Position numbers and translations under genes: made by a program
NCBI GenBank assembly: GCA_963971575.1
Contig: OZ020623.1
Location: 18,044,980 to 18,108,979, forward strand
Source of the DNA: Liopterus haemorrhoidalis
Taxonomy: Eukaryota; Arthropoda; Insecta; Coleoptera; Dytiscidae
DNA length: 64,000 bases
Reading direction: 5' to 3'
Part shown: positions 9,529 to 21,348 of the stretch, in pieces
How positions within the stretch are numbered: the stretch's first letter is position 1
Layout: each line of letters begins with the position of its first letter
The notes under the pieces: model-generated
The model's database searches: none
What the model was told of the DNA's origin: nothing
The model's input: the letters and a program-made list of their open reading frames with translations, nothing else

Positions 9529-11175
9529 AAATCGTAACTAAGCTACCTACTCATAATCAACGCCCAGCCCAAACCACTGAACCTACAATCATTAAATTCG
9601 GCGAGTGTATTCCCTCCATGACGTAAGCACCCACTAAGAACGGATTTTTCGAAACTCATCCTCTAAGTGGGTGAAAAGGGGGTTAAATGGGGTAAAATGT
9701 GGCTTTACGGTTTCCTTAATATCTCTTAGGTCCAATAAGATATCGACTTGGTTTTAGCTTACAAAGATTACTCATGTAAATATTAAAAAAAATATTTCAG
9801 GATTTTGTTCTAATCGACCCCTAAGGGGTGAATCTACAATCAGGGTGAATTATAGAACCCTTCGCATCTTCTGTATTTATTGTGTTATAACATTCATTTT
9901 TGGCATATAGGTGTCTTTTTAAAATATTTAGAAAGAGTTTTGACCGTTTTTTGAATTTCACCCCTAAAGGGGTAAATTGGTATTTTTCATTCGATAGAAT
10001 TTCGTCTAGACAAAGAAACATAAAATTCGGGGAGTATATCTCTTTTATGATTTAAGTCATAAAAGGGATATTTATGACTCAAGAACCCCCTAAGAAATGA
10101 TTTTTCGAAATTCGACCTCTCAGGGGTGAAAAGGGGTGGAATGTGTTTTCACGGATTCCTCAGTATATTTTAGGTCAAGAATATATCGCCTTGCTTTTGC
10201 TTACAAAGACTACCCACATAAATGTTGAAAAACCGTTTTTCAACATTTATGTGGGGAACATTTTCAGGATTTTGTACTAATCAACCCCTAAAGGGGTGAA
10301 TTACAATCAGGGTGAATTATGGAACCCTTCGCATCTTCTGTGTTTGTTGTGTTATAACATTTCTTTTAGGCATATAGGTGTCTTTTTAAAATATTTAAAA
10401 AGTGTATTGACCTTTTTTTTAAATTTCACCCCTAAAGAGGTAACTTAGAATTTTATATTCGGTAGAATGTCGTCTAGACAGAGAAACATAAAATTCGGGG
10501 AGTATATCCCTTTTATGACTTAACAACCCCCTAAGAAATGATTTTTGGAAATTCAACCCCTAAGGGGTGAAATGGGGTAAAATGTGTTTTCACGGATTCC
10601 TCAATATCTCACAGGTCCAATAATATATCGCCTTCATTTTTGCTTCTAAATATTATCTATATAAATGTTGAAAAACTTATTTCAGGATTTTGTCCTATTC
10701 ATCCCCTAAAAGAGTGAATCTACAATCAGGGAGAATTATAGAACCCGACGTATTTCCTGTGTTTGTTGATTTATTAAATTCCTATTTGGCATATAGATGT
10801 CTTTCTAAAATATCTCGAAATGGTTTTGACAGTTTTTCAAAATTTCACCCCTAAAGAGGTAAAAAGATATTTTTTATTTGATAGAACATCCCTTGGGCAT
10901 AGATACATGATATTCGCAAAGTACATTCCCTCCATGAAGTAAGCATACACTAAGACGGGATTTTTCTAAATTCAACCCCTAAGGGGTGAAATGTAATTTC
11001 AAGGATTCTTAAATATCTCTACGGACCAATAAGATATCGTCTTGATTTTTCTTACAAAGATTACCCATATAAATGTTGAAAAACCTATTTCAGGATTTTG
11101 TTCTAATCACCCCTAAAGTGGTGAACAGGGTTAATTATACAACCCATCATATTCCCTGTGTTTGTTGAGTTATAA

Positions 11176-11728
11176 TAGTATATTCTGTAACAAGGTTGGA
11201 ATCAGAAAATTCGATGCGAGTGGAACATTCCGAGCGCGAGCCGCATGCGAGCGTGAGGAACCACGAGCAACGAATTTTCTCTTCCAACCGAGTCACAGAC
11301 CCTACTTTCTCCACGACCACCAGAAAGAAAAAAAACATTAAGAAATAATTATTTTAACAAACATTTTATCTTAACAAATAATTTATATTACATAACAAAT
11401 TAATCAATTAATTAAACTATTTTTTTAATTTATTATTTGTTTAATTTTAATTTAATTTGCCGCACATCGGCCACTATTTTAGGTTAGGAAGTTATGTTGC
11501 ATTTATTTAATGTAAACGTTGCATATATCTCAATGTAACCCTACAAAAACAAAAGACAACAAGTATAAAATAGTTATTCCATAACAAGTGATGGAATGAA
11601 ATACACGCAAAATGCATAAGAAGATAAGTGCTTTAGAATAACATTCCAACTCTTGTGTTAGAATATTAACTTTCTGTAGTCAAAATTGGTTTCAGAATTG
11701 GTAAATTCTATAGTGGTCGTGGAGAAAA
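11176..11728. mobile_element. insertion within a Helitron repeat unit
   Basis: The repeat unit text 'tgttgagttataa' / 'ttccttttggcatata' is interrupted here by ~550 bp absent from the other units. The insert holds an inverted pair TTTCTCCACGACCAC (11,301-11,315) and GTGGTCGTGGAGAAA (11,714-11,728), and a GC-richer left segment with 'gagcgcgagccgcatgcgagcg'. It is probably a MITE with TIR TTTCTCCACGACCAC plus older sequence to its left. No clear TSD. Confidence 0.45.
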
Positions 11729-13884
11729 TTCCTTTTGGCATATAGGTGTCTTCAAAATATCTTGAAATGGTATCGACAGTTTTTAAAATTTCACCCTAAA
11801 GGGGTAAATGGATATTTTTTACTCGATAGAACGTCCTCTGGACAAGATACATGACAGTCGTAAAGTATATCCCCGTAAGTATGTACCAACCATTGTATGA
11901 CGTAAGTTCCTACTAAGACGGTATTTTTAGAAATTCAACCCCTAAGGGCTGAAATGTGATATCAAGGATTCCTTAATATTTCTTAGTACCAATAAGATAT
12001 CGACTTGGCTTTTACTTATAATGATTAACCATACAAATGCCGAAAATTTTATTCCTGGATTCTTTCCTAATCAACCCCTAAAGGGGTAAATCTATAATCG
12101 GGGTGAATTATACAACCCGTCGTATTTCCTGTGTTTATTAGGTTATAACATTCATTTTTGGCACACCGGTGTCTTTTTTAAATATCTCGAGATAGTTTGG
12201 ACAGACTTTTAAAATTTCACCTCTAAATGTAAATAGGGGGGGGGGGGGAGTATAAATGGGTATTTATATTCGATAGAACTTCCCTTGGCTATAGAGACAT
12301 GAAATTCGGGAAGTATATTCCTTCTGTGATGTAAGGTTAGCCATACAAATTTTTGAAACAGTATTTCAGGATTTTGCCCTAATCAACCCCCAAAGTGGTA
12401 AATCTACATTTGGGGTGAATTATAGAAACCTTTGTATTTCCTGAGTTATAACATTCCATTTTGGTACATAATTTTCTATTTAAAATATTTAGAAAGCGTT
12501 TTGGTTTGATGAAGATTTTTAAATTTCATCCCTAAAGGGGTAAATTGGTATTTTTTATTTGAAAGAACGTCCCTTGGCATAGAGATATGAAATTCAGGAA
12601 ATATATTCCCTCCATGTCGCAAGCACCCTCTTATATGGAATATTTCGAAATTCGAACCCTAGGGGATGAAAAGTGATAAAATGTTTTTCCTCGGATTCTT
12701 CATTATATTGATTTGGATTTTGCTTACAATGTTATCCGTATATGTGTTTAAAAATTAAATTCAGGATTTTGCTCTAATCATCAATCCCTAAAGGAGCGAT
12801 TTTAGGTTTGGGGTGAATTATAGAACTGTATATTGTAGCTTCTGTCTTTGTTGTACTATAACTATGTTGAGCTTTTTCGCATTTAGGTATCATTTTAATA
12901 TCATTAGTTTCAAGATCATTTCATTTTGACCGTTTTTTTTATATTTCAACCCTAAATTGCATTTTGTATATTTCCTTAAATTTCATTGGTACATTGGTAT
13001 TTTTTAGTAGACAATTGAAATTCGGGGACTATATTTCTTCCATGACGTAAGCAACCACTAAGAAGAGATTTCTCGAAATTCGACCCCTAGGGGGTGCAAA
13101 CGGATTTCTTAATATCTCTTGATGAAATAACGACTTGCTTTTTACTTACTATAGTTACCCGTACGCATGTATAAAAATGTAACTTAGAATTTTGCTTCAA
13201 TCAACACTTAACAGGGCGAATCTACATTAAATCAGGGCGACTTATATAATGTTTCGTAACTTATTTGTTTGTTGAATTATAACATTCCTTTTTGGTATAT
13301 AATTTTTTTTTTTTTCTAATCTCTAGAAAGTCTTTTAAGCGTTTTTTTTTTTATGTATAAAGGGGTAAATAGTTATATTTTTGATTAGATACATGGAATT
13401 CCGGGAACATATTCCTTCCATAACGTAAGCATCGAACCCTTTATATCTCCTGTGCTTCTTGAGTTATAACATTCGTTTCAGGCATATAGGTGACTTTTTA
13501 AAATCTTTCGATAGTGTTCTAACAGTTTTTTAAATTTCATTCCTAAAGAATTTTTTGTTAGAAATAAGAAATTCCAAGAGTACATTTCTCGATATAACGT
13601 AAGAACGCACTAAGAAAGGATTTTTCGACCCATATGAGGTGAAAAGAAGTCAATTTTTTTTTTCACGGATTCCTCTGTATATCTTAGAACAGATGAGATA
13701 TCGACTAGGTTTTTGCTTATAAAAGTTACCCGTGCTCATGTTTAGAAACAAACTACGAATTTTATTTGTAATTAGTATGAACCTCTAACGGGGTGAATCT
13801 ACACCTGAGGAGAGAGTCAGCAATTTGATCTATAAAGAACTATGACTTATTATAATTGCACGATGATGGCAAACCGTCAATAAA

Positions 13885-13912
13885 CCGTAGCGAAGCACGG
13901 GTACTCAGCTAG
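13885..13912 (+). terminator. Helitron 3' terminal hairpin and CTAG end
   Basis: Stem CCGT-(A)-GC / GC-ACGG with GAA loop, then GTACTCAG and CTAG before a T. Hairpin plus CTRR next to a host T is the diagnostic replication-termination end of Helitrons. Confidence 0.65.
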
Positions 13913-14498
13913 TTTACTAATAAAATGCATGAACAAATGAATTGCTTTTGCATTAAACCACCCACGTGACAATATGATTTCAGTAACACAAGTCCTATTC
14001 AACATAGAATTAATTATATTCAACTTTGTGATGGCAATAATACTTCCTGGTTTTTGTTGCCGAAATTATTGTTTATCCAGTGGTTAAATAACACCAATTG
14101 TTTTTCATCAAAACAACAAAAATAAATCAACATTGCAATTTAATATTTAATTAAAAATATAAATTCTGAAACCATTTAATAACATTTAGTCCAGGGGCGG
14201 ACTGGAAGTTATACCGGTCGTTTTTCTCAAAGTTGGCTTAGGTTGACTCGGGGCGACTCGATCAGGGATGAGAGTCTCACGCCAGGACGAACCGTCAAAC
14301 TTATGTTCAGCTGGTTGCTTACAATTTCATGGCGTAAGTTCGGAAATGTCAGTAATAGGTGCGTTCGGCATAACTATGCACTGTTAACTCTGAGTCGTGC
14401 AAGTTTTTTGTCATGTGACCAGTGTGCAGACTGTGCAAGAGAGCCAAAGACGAACGTTTTGTTCAGATTGTGCAGTTATTCAAACTATTATTCTAACC

Positions 14499-16250
14499 CA
14501 GGGGTCTAACTTATGTAGTCCGAGGACACCCCCTTGAACAAAATTTTTTTTTGCGGACCCCACCCCGCCCTATACATTTTACGTCGTTATTGTGCCTTAA
14601 TTTCTGGCTCAATCATCTCATAAGCACTACGTTGTAATAAATATTGGTAAAAATGTATCGCTGGTTATTTTAATAAATGGTCATGTGCATTTATAGAGGA
14701 ACATTTTTATTAGCATACTAGGCAAACTGATATCGAATAAAAATCAATATAAGCAGGAATCAATTATTAAAATTTGTATGATTCTGCGTATATTAACAAA
14801 ACAAAAACGTTTCTTGATTAAACCTAGGAAATCCTAAAAAGCTGCTTAATGCGTGTCGTTTAAAAATTAATATCGGGCCGGGTACGGCCCGCGGGCCATA
14901 TGATGGACATCAATGGTATAGCTATTTCTGATTATACCTAGGAATTCCGAAAAAGCCGCTCAATGCGTGTCGTTTAAAAATTAGTATCGGACCGAATACG
15001 GCCCGCGGGCCATATGCTGGACATGAATGGTATAGTTGTTTCTGATTATACCTAGGAAATCCTAAAAAGCTGATTAATGCGTGTCGTTTAAAAATTAATA
15101 TCGGGCCGGGTACGGCCCGTGGGCAATATGGTGGACTTCACTGGTATAGCTGTTTCTGATTATACCTAGGAAATCCTAAAAAGCCGCTCAATGCGTGTCG
15201 TTTAAAAATAAGTATCGGGCCAGACACTGCCCGCGGGCATAACGTTAATTGACACAACATTTTTTAATTAAGCCAAGGTATATACTGACTGGAGAGCTAA
15301 GAGCTATATTCTCGCTAAGGCTAAACACATAGTGAAGCAGAGAGCAAAGCAGCGATGAAAGCGGAGAGCAAAGCGGCGAAATTAAATAAATGAATTCCTG
15401 TTAACACGCGCATAGTGGAGCGTACTGCAGCGAGGTTATATCGTTGTTATAGTCGAGCAAAGCGACGCGTTCAAACAATTTTGATTTCTCTGCTATCATC
15501 GTTGCTAAAATAGTTGTTTAAAATGGATATTGAGGCATTTACAAGTAGGTCTCATTTATAAGAGGTATTTATAGTAGGTTCCGATTGAAATTTGTCCATT
15601 TCTTACCAATTTATGTTGAATTTTTTCCAAAATATAATCAAACGTTGAAATACTCATGCGAAAATAAGAATGAAACTTTTCTGGATGTTCGTGGAGTTGC
15701 ATATAGAAATAATGAAATTCACCATGTATATGTCTACATTTATTTATTCTGTGAACATTGCACCTTCTAGTGTGTTTATTTTTATTTTTTAGTAACTACC
15801 AAATTTTCAGGGAAGACATCACACCGACCACACACATCAAGCCCCGCTAGCACCTAGGAACTTAGCGTTACGAGGATACACAGAAATTAGGGCTTTTATA
15901 TATATAATAGAATAAAAAACATAAAATTAATAAAAATAGTAGTAAAAAGAATAAAAAAAGTTACAAGTTTATAATACATCTTGGTCAAATATTGGTCAAA
16001 ATAGATCTTGTTATAATATGTTTTCTGTAAATAAATTGCAGTTGAATAAAAATAATTAAATTTTCACTATTATTGTTTAGTTATGTCAATAACTAGTTAG
16101 ACAACAACAAACACAAAATGTCTTGACCAAGTAGGATTTTTATTAAATGAGTTATTTGAATAAATGCGAAAAGTTGGGGGATGTAAAGCTAATATCAAAA
16201 TAGTTTCGCGGACCCCTGGGGGTCCGCGGACCACAGTTTAAGAACCGCTG
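14499..16250. mobile_element. hAT element, non-autonomous, 1.75 kb
   Basis: Left end CAGGGGTCTAACTTATGTAG and inverse of the right end CAGCGGTTCTTAAACTGTGG share the hAT pattern CAGNGGTNCT.AA; subterminal 'gcggacccc' motifs are near both ends. TSD ttctaacc (14,491-14,498) against atctaacc (16,251-16,258), 7 of 8 matching. No transposase ORF. Contains a 114-bp tandem repeat. The stretch 15,250-16,190 holds no recognisable gene. Confidence 0.85.
14815..15245 (+). repeat. 114-bp tandem repeat, ~3.8 units
   Basis: The motif cctagga recurs at 14,823, 14,937, 15,051 and 15,165, exactly 114 bp apart. Each unit contains 'aatgcgtgtcgtttaaaaat', then a GC block 'cgggccgggtacggcccgcgg' and 'tggtatag.t.tttctgatta'. 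It lies inside the hAT element. Confidence 0.95.
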
Positions 16251-16342
16251 ATCTAACCTATTTTTTTGTAAACAACTGAATTATATGTGTGTGATTACAT
16301 CAAGTCTGTCTCCTGCTAATTGTTTTGTACGATAATATATAA

Positions 16343-16540
16343 ATGGCGCATGAAGGTTTTACGTTGCTTTTAAGTAATATAAAAGAAATTTTATTGGATG
16401 AGGAAGACAATTCAGAAGAATTTTCCAAACCAGAAAATATTTTGGAAAAGTGTTTGAATATGCAGATAGTACTGTTCCAAACATGACTACAAATTAATTT
16501 AAAGTACATTTTCGCTTATATCCAGAAAATTTTAAGTCTT
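16343..16540 (+). pseudogene. HARBI1-like transposase N-terminal remnant, frameshifted
   Basis: ATG at 16,343 begins MAHEGFTLLLSNIKEI, acidic (LDEEDNSEEF), and continues to about LEKCL. One frame over, from about 16,450, the sequence reads FEYADSTVPNM then FKVHFRLYPENFKSF, which resembles the 'YFE.TVP..s..eFk.hFRl....F..L' block at the N terminus of HARBI1-type transposases. The frame must shift once and a stop (TAA, before FKVHF) is also present, so it is dead. The DDE catalytic part is absent. It agrees with the Harbinger-type ends of the enclosing element. Confidence 0.5.
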
Positions 16541-16894
16541 TTTGAGTGTATTTATATGTTTCATCATGAGGTTCATGTCTATACTATTTATTTTGCAAAT
16601 GCTACAGGCATAAACAATGATATCTTGATTGTGTTCACTCATATTGTTTTGTAGAAATAATAAATTTGTATTTTTACCGCGAAAAACATCATTGCACAGA
16701 CTGCCGTACGATCTGAACTTGTGACGATTGTGCAACACAAACTGCACTGCAGAGTATATGCCGAACGAACTTCGTACAGCACAAAGCACACAGAAACTTT
16801 ATGACGAACGCTTCTTGTGTAAATGATGCAGAATGTGTAGATTATTAGCTTATGCCGAACGCACCTATAATCGTGTGTATATAACATAAACAAA

Positions 16895-17095
16895 ATGAAT
16901 AAAACAGAAACTAAAAAAGATATTTGTTTACAATGTGATAAAATACTTTGTAATAAATTTTTGTTGACAAGGCACATTGCAAATGTGCACGGTATTTTTA
17001 ATAAAACAAATTCAAAAAAGAAAATTAGATATAAATGTCCTAGCTGTGACCTACAATTTATTAATTTCGTAAAATTGAGGCATCATATTAAATAG
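16895..17095 (+). CDS. small C2H2 zinc-finger ORF
   Basis: The 66-residue product has one full C2H2 finger, C-x2-C (CLQC, about residues 11-14), 12 residues, H-x4-H (HIANVH), a short linker with a Lys-rich stretch (NSKKKIRYK), then a second C-x2-C (CPSC) and HHIK, which ends before a complete second H pair. This pattern suggests a DNA- or RNA-binding protein fragment. It sits outside the Harbinger element but within the outer foldback arms, so it may be the 5' exon or remnant of a transposon-encoded protein. I do not recognise a specific gene. Region 17,100-17,580 has no further coding signal. Confidence 0.4.
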   Translation: MNKTETKKDICLQCDKILCNKFLLTRHIANVHGIFNKTNSKKKIRYKCPSCDLQFINFVKLRHHIK

Positions 17096-17692
17096 AACTA
17101 AATTAGAATGCCTTACCTTGAAATTAGATTCCCTTCAGGATAAGTTTTTATTAACTGTAAAGTAAAGAAGAGCGTGTTTGTAATCTACAGTGTGAATTTC
17201 AGATTTTTAAAACTGGAAAGAAAGATATGAAAAAAGACTTTTTCACATTATATGCTAGATTGTGCCCCAAAGATTTTTAAGAATCATGAAATTCGATACT
17301 GAGTTGAGTTGATCATGAGTTGTTGTTCTAGGCTATATTTGAAGTGAAAGTATACAGCAGATAATTACAGAAATCATTTCAGCAGTTTCCCCGTGACGAT
17401 GGAACAATTTAATTCGAATGTGTGTGTGTTTTTTTTTATATAGTTATTAAAATACTGTGCACATTTAAATGTACGTTTTTAGCGATGATTTATTGGACAA
17501 TATCTTATAACAGTTTATACAAATACTTTATCTGTGTTAAATTCAATCGCTTTAGCTTTAATCATTTTGTTTGCGTTTACGAACACATGGTATTTATCAC
17601 TGACATTTCAGAACATATGTGATGGAACGTAGGCAACCCGCTAGTTTAGTTTTGATGGTTCGTCCTGTAGCGAGACTCTCGTGATCAGGGGG

Positions 17693-19137
17693 GTGTTAAC
17701 AGATAGGGAAAATTGGCAACACGAGTGACAAAAAAGGTATATCGAGCCTCTGCGGATCTGGCGGCGCAGAAGTCGAATTTTAGTCTTATCATTTAAAAAA
17801 TAATTATAACCCTACATTTCGTTTAAACGTTCGTAACAGTTCAGTTGTGATATTTTTAAAATATTGTTTTGAACGTGTTATAAAACTTATTTGTGTTTAG
17901 ACCATTAACGGTACTAATAAGTAACATGTATATTCATAACGTTATTGATGGTGACTATACAAGTAACCCTCCTACAGCACGGTTTCGCTCTAACACGATT
18001 GAAAATTTGCGGTAACTCTCCTACAACGTGTGCTTTATCAAAAAATGTCTCAAATAAAAGTTGTTAGTTATTGCTTTTATAGCAACTTTTGTTAATAATT
18101 TGTAATAATTATTTTCGAAATATTTCTGTTGTGATATATTCGCAAAAATCTTAAAACCGACACGAGTAAACTCCCATTTCTAGTTAACTGATTTTTACCA
18201 AAAGTTGGACAGAAGCAGCTAAAAGTTAAAAATGCAACTTGCAGGTGCAAGCATTTTAGTGCAGTTTTGTTTTTCTGCAACAAATGTAATGAACAAACTC
18301 GCATAGGATCAGTTACTTTTTAACTCAAAATATATTCCCATGCCTTCCTCCTGTCCATAACCAATTATTTTCCCAATCTGGACTTAATATTAACTTTCCC
18401 TCCATTTTTCTTAAGAAAAGAAAAAACTAAGTTGCTTATCTTTGTCCTGTCTTGAATGACAGCCAAAAACGCTACAATTTGTTCCACTTTTATAGTTTTT
18501 CACAAGTTCTATCGACATTCTAACAAAAATTCAAGACTAGAATAAATGTAATAAGTTCAAACAGTAATAGAGCGCCTAGTACAATATTTGACCACCAGAT
18601 TGCGTATTCGAGCGTGTCACTTCTGAACAATGTCGCTGAGTGGTAGTCATTTTGTTAAAACAGATTTTTGAGCGTCGTTTTGAGTCAGTGGGTTATTGGA
18701 CAGAAACTCCGTAAGTACCCTTTGAGTTCTGTAATTTTGCCTTATTGCGAGTGTGGCTGATCATTGCGCCGATAGGGACTGGAACGAACCCCAGGTAAAT
18801 CGCCCCCAGGCTGGTGGCTCCATTTTAATCTACAGATTGCCTGGCGCCCAAATAATTTTATTTATATACATCCGAACGGCACGATCTTCCCCATTGGAAG
18901 CTAGCCGCGTGCACTGGAAGGTCGCGCTCGCGAGGACGTAGCAGTATATACATATGTACCATGTGTTCAAAAAGAAACTACATAAGGGTTGGCTGTGGAA
19001 AAATATAATAATGTGTACTGCAAGCTTTAACTGTCAATTAATTAACTGTCATCACTGTTGTTAACATAAGTTTTTATTGAAAATTCAATTAAGCTACAAT
19101 TATAATGGTTTTTACAATAGAACATAAAAAATTTATT
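17693..19137. other. intergenic region without recognisable gene
   Basis: AT-rich DNA with two moderately GC-rich patches (17,715-17,780 and 18,740-18,945). The second contains a 62-residue ORF (18,753-18,941) with no motif I recognise. No TIRs, TSDs or RT/transposase motifs are visible. It may hold old repeat fragments. Confidence 0.5.
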
Positions 19138-19515
19138 GAATAAAAGAATTCTTGACCGTATTTTATAGATAAATATATAGGTATTTTCTTGGGTTTCGGT
19201 CGATAATTAAAAGCAAATTTAGTCAAATATTTAAAAAGATTTATTTACTTGCTAACTAGTTTCGGTTCTATCTGAACCATTCTCAAAGCCTAAAAATAAG
19301 TACATGTATGTTAAAATAAATTACATTAAGTAAATATAAAATAAATAAATAATTAAAATATAAAATTAAACATTGTTACACTTACTTGCAAATATATTAT
19401 AAAAATCAGAGTTAAAATTATAAAATTTGAAACATATTAAAATTTTTTAAGTTAACGGCTAAAATTTTTTTTTAGAAGATAAGGAGAAAAATTTTAGCCG
19501 TTAACTTAAAAAATT
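19138..19515 (-). mobile_element. solo terminal repeat of a Penelope-like element
   Basis: From 'aataaaagaattcttgaccg' to the end of the similarity this matches the arms of the Penelope-like element at 24,542-25,420 over about 300 bp, including the degenerate hammerhead segment (minus strand GAATGGTTCAG / GAACCGAAAC). Only one arm is present. It ends in a hairpin whose arms aaattttttaagttaacggc... (19,441-19,472) and its inverse (19,485-19,516) flank a short loop; that arm is the segment next to the GIY-YIG ORF in the other copy. Confidence 0.75.
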
Positions 19516-19870
19516 ATTTTTTGAATTTGTGGAAATTTATGGAATTTTAGGATACATCGCACTGATAGGGGATACGCATAGAATTTATATTTTCTTATAA
19601 CTACCTTTTTTTGATACGTTAATGTTAGTTATATCACCTAACAAAACAAAAATCACATTTTAATTAATATTTCAGCCAAATTTTTTAATTAAAATATTAT
19701 AAATTTGAAATAAGCCGACCATAGCGCAAAGGTTGCCGAGTAAATACGACTGAGCATGACGTCAAACCTCAGACAGCCCAGACTACAAAATAATCTTTAC
19801 AAGTGTGAATTGTATCGTTCGAGAGTTTTATATTTGTTTTTAAACAATTTTTCACTCATTTATTATTAAA

Positions 19871-19963
19871 ATGGCAGATAAGGATTTTGTTAGGGCTCAG
19901 AGTGGCAATTTACCCAACACTGATTCTTTTCTTCCATTTCTTTTGTTTTTCACCATTAGGTAA
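19871..19963 (+). pseudogene. short ORF start of unknown family (MADKDFVRAQSGN...)
   Basis: ATG at 19,871 gives MADKDFVRAQSGNLPNTDSF and then runs into hydrophobic, low-complexity residues before TAA. The first 20 residues look like genuine protein N terminus and remind me of multi-copy insect proteins carrying SWIM/YqaJ-type nuclease domains, but the match is from memory and short. The rest of any such gene is absent, so this would be a truncated relic. Around it (19,520-20,650) I see no other feature. Confidence 0.25.
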
Positions 19964-20654
19964 TGAAATAAATAGTTTTTGTGGAGTTCTAAACAAAGTA
20001 TTTGTTCACATCGGTACTAAACAATATTTTCGATGTTTCGAAGTACTGGGCCCTCGATCTTCCATGTTTTATATATTTTAATATATAATTTAATTTGGTA
20101 AACATGTAGAATAACTTTATTTTAATTAAAATAACTCTAACTTGACACAATCTATAAAAGTTATACAAGCAAATAATTTCACGACACACTGTGTAGGCTG
20201 TACGCAGTAACTTATGTAGGGTCTGACGTCACACGTGGTTTTCGCGCGCTACATACATTTATGATTTTTAAGCCTTCAAATAAAAAAAAAAAAATGCAAA
20301 ACTGTTTTTTATGTTTATATGCAACAAGAGGAATATTCGCGACTGCAAATAACAGTGAGACATCTGGTAGTGACTGGCTAAATTAAACAGAAGCGTATAT
20401 TTGGATAATATTTGTAGTGTGTTGTGCTGCAGTTTATGTGAATTAAGAAGTATTTTAAAATATAGTGACTTAAATACAGTGCTTTTTTGCCGAAATATTG
20501 TTTGAACAGATAAATATTAAGAAAAAACTTCTGACATATACGCTTCTCGACCGCCATCAGCTGTTGTACGCAGCGCCGCCAACGTTAGTTTCAGTCGCGA
20601 ATAATAAAAAAAAAATCATGCCTATCCCCTATTATTACATACTGGTACCACAAG

Positions 20655-20656
<2 letters not shown>

Positions 20657-20723
<67 letters not shown>

Positions 20724-20762
20724 GCTTTCCCTAAAATCTTTTATATATATATATATATATAT
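20657..20762 (+). repeat. (TA)n microsatellite
   Basis: Two (TA)n tracts (20,659-20,720 and 20,742-20,762) are separated by 'tctgctttccctaaaatctttt'. The second runs directly into the TAT codon of a reverse transcriptase YADD motif. The Ile-Tyr repeat frame read across it is an artefact. Confidence 0.95.
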
Positions 20763-21348
20763 GCAGATGACCTAGATATTATTTCAAATAAGGTTGAAGA
20801 CGTAATATACCTTACTGATGTCGAAGCTCGTATAGTAAGACCAGGGCCGGAAAACAGCCGATTGGACCGATTGCGATCAATCGGGCCTCGCGATTTAGGG
20901 GGCCTCGCAGGACCCAATCTCGAAACCATCGATTTTGTCAAAATTATCAAAAATACTTTACAATTTCCGGTTAAAATCTAAAAAAAGTGTAAAAAAAGGT
21001 CTTAACTTACAATTGACAGCTTGGGACTAAATAGGGTACTTTAATTTATTGCTTTCATCTGTGTTACCCTGTTACTGGATGGGATGAACAGGTTCACATC
21101 GGACGTGACCATATGAATAGAATCCTCAAGTACCAACTTATACTAATTATATTACCTGCCAAATTTTCTTAAAATCACTTTCTTTTTTATGATAGGACAA
21201 TTAGATGTACATATAGATAGTAAAAATGCAATATTTTTAAAATGCTGCAAGGGTTTAAAAAAAGGTTACTTACAATTTTGTAGTGAAACTGTAAACGTTG
21301 ATATCAAAAACAAAATAGCAATATGTTTTATTCATTAATAATAATAAA

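Larger units (their letters stand above)
9540..13912 (+). mobile_element. Helitron-like block of degenerate tandem repeats
   Basis: About nine degenerate units of roughly 300-480 bp repeat in one direction; marker 'ggcatataggtgtcttttta' lies near 9902, 10369, 10788, 11737, 12159, 12460, 12885, 13285 and 13478. Each unit contains two or three palindromes of the form acccctaaaggggt(g)aa. The block ends with a hairpin CCGT(A)GC-GAA-GCACGG at 13,885-13,900, an 8-nt spacer and CTAG (13,909-13,912) followed by T, the pattern of a Helitron 3' terminus. No Rep/helicase ORF is present. The 5' terminus (expected TC) could not be fixed. Confidence 0.6.
14356..16867. mobile_element. PIF/Harbinger element, non-autonomous
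   Basis: Perfect 18-bp TIR: TAGGTGCGTTCGGCATAA-type left end (14,356) and TTA..GCCGAACGCACCTA right end (to 16,867), flanked by the 3-bp TSD TAA (14,353-14,355 and 16,868-16,870), as expected for PIF/Harbinger. Inner arms share 'cagactgtgca' and 'acgaacg' motifs. It carries a frameshifted HARBI1-like N-terminal remnant and has a hAT inserted at 14,499. Confidence 0.75.
14253..17692. mobile_element. outer foldback element with ~105-bp inverted arms
   Basis: The left arm (14,253-14,356) and the right arm (17,586-17,692) are inverted copies at about 75-80%; both carry 'gatcagg', 'gagagtctc', 'caggacgaacc.tcaaa', 'ggttgc.tac' and 'ggaaatgtcagt'-type motifs in mirrored order. Inside lie a PIF/Harbinger element with a hAT in it, and a C2H2 zinc-finger ORF that may belong to this outer element. 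A solitary hAT-type end CAGGGGCGGACTGG sits just outside at 14,193. From 13,913 to 14,190 nothing else is seen. Confidence 0.55.

Noticed and set aside
14193..14210. CAGGGGCGGACTGG as the end of a further hAT
   Set aside because: No inverted partner or TSD was found; kept only as a note under the outer foldback element.
18753..18941. GC-rich 62-residue ORF
   Set aside because: No motif, no splice sites in phase, no promoter and no recognisable family; left as part of the anonymous region.
20498..20734. Ile-Tyr repeat ORF
   Set aside because: Translation of the (TA)n microsatellite.
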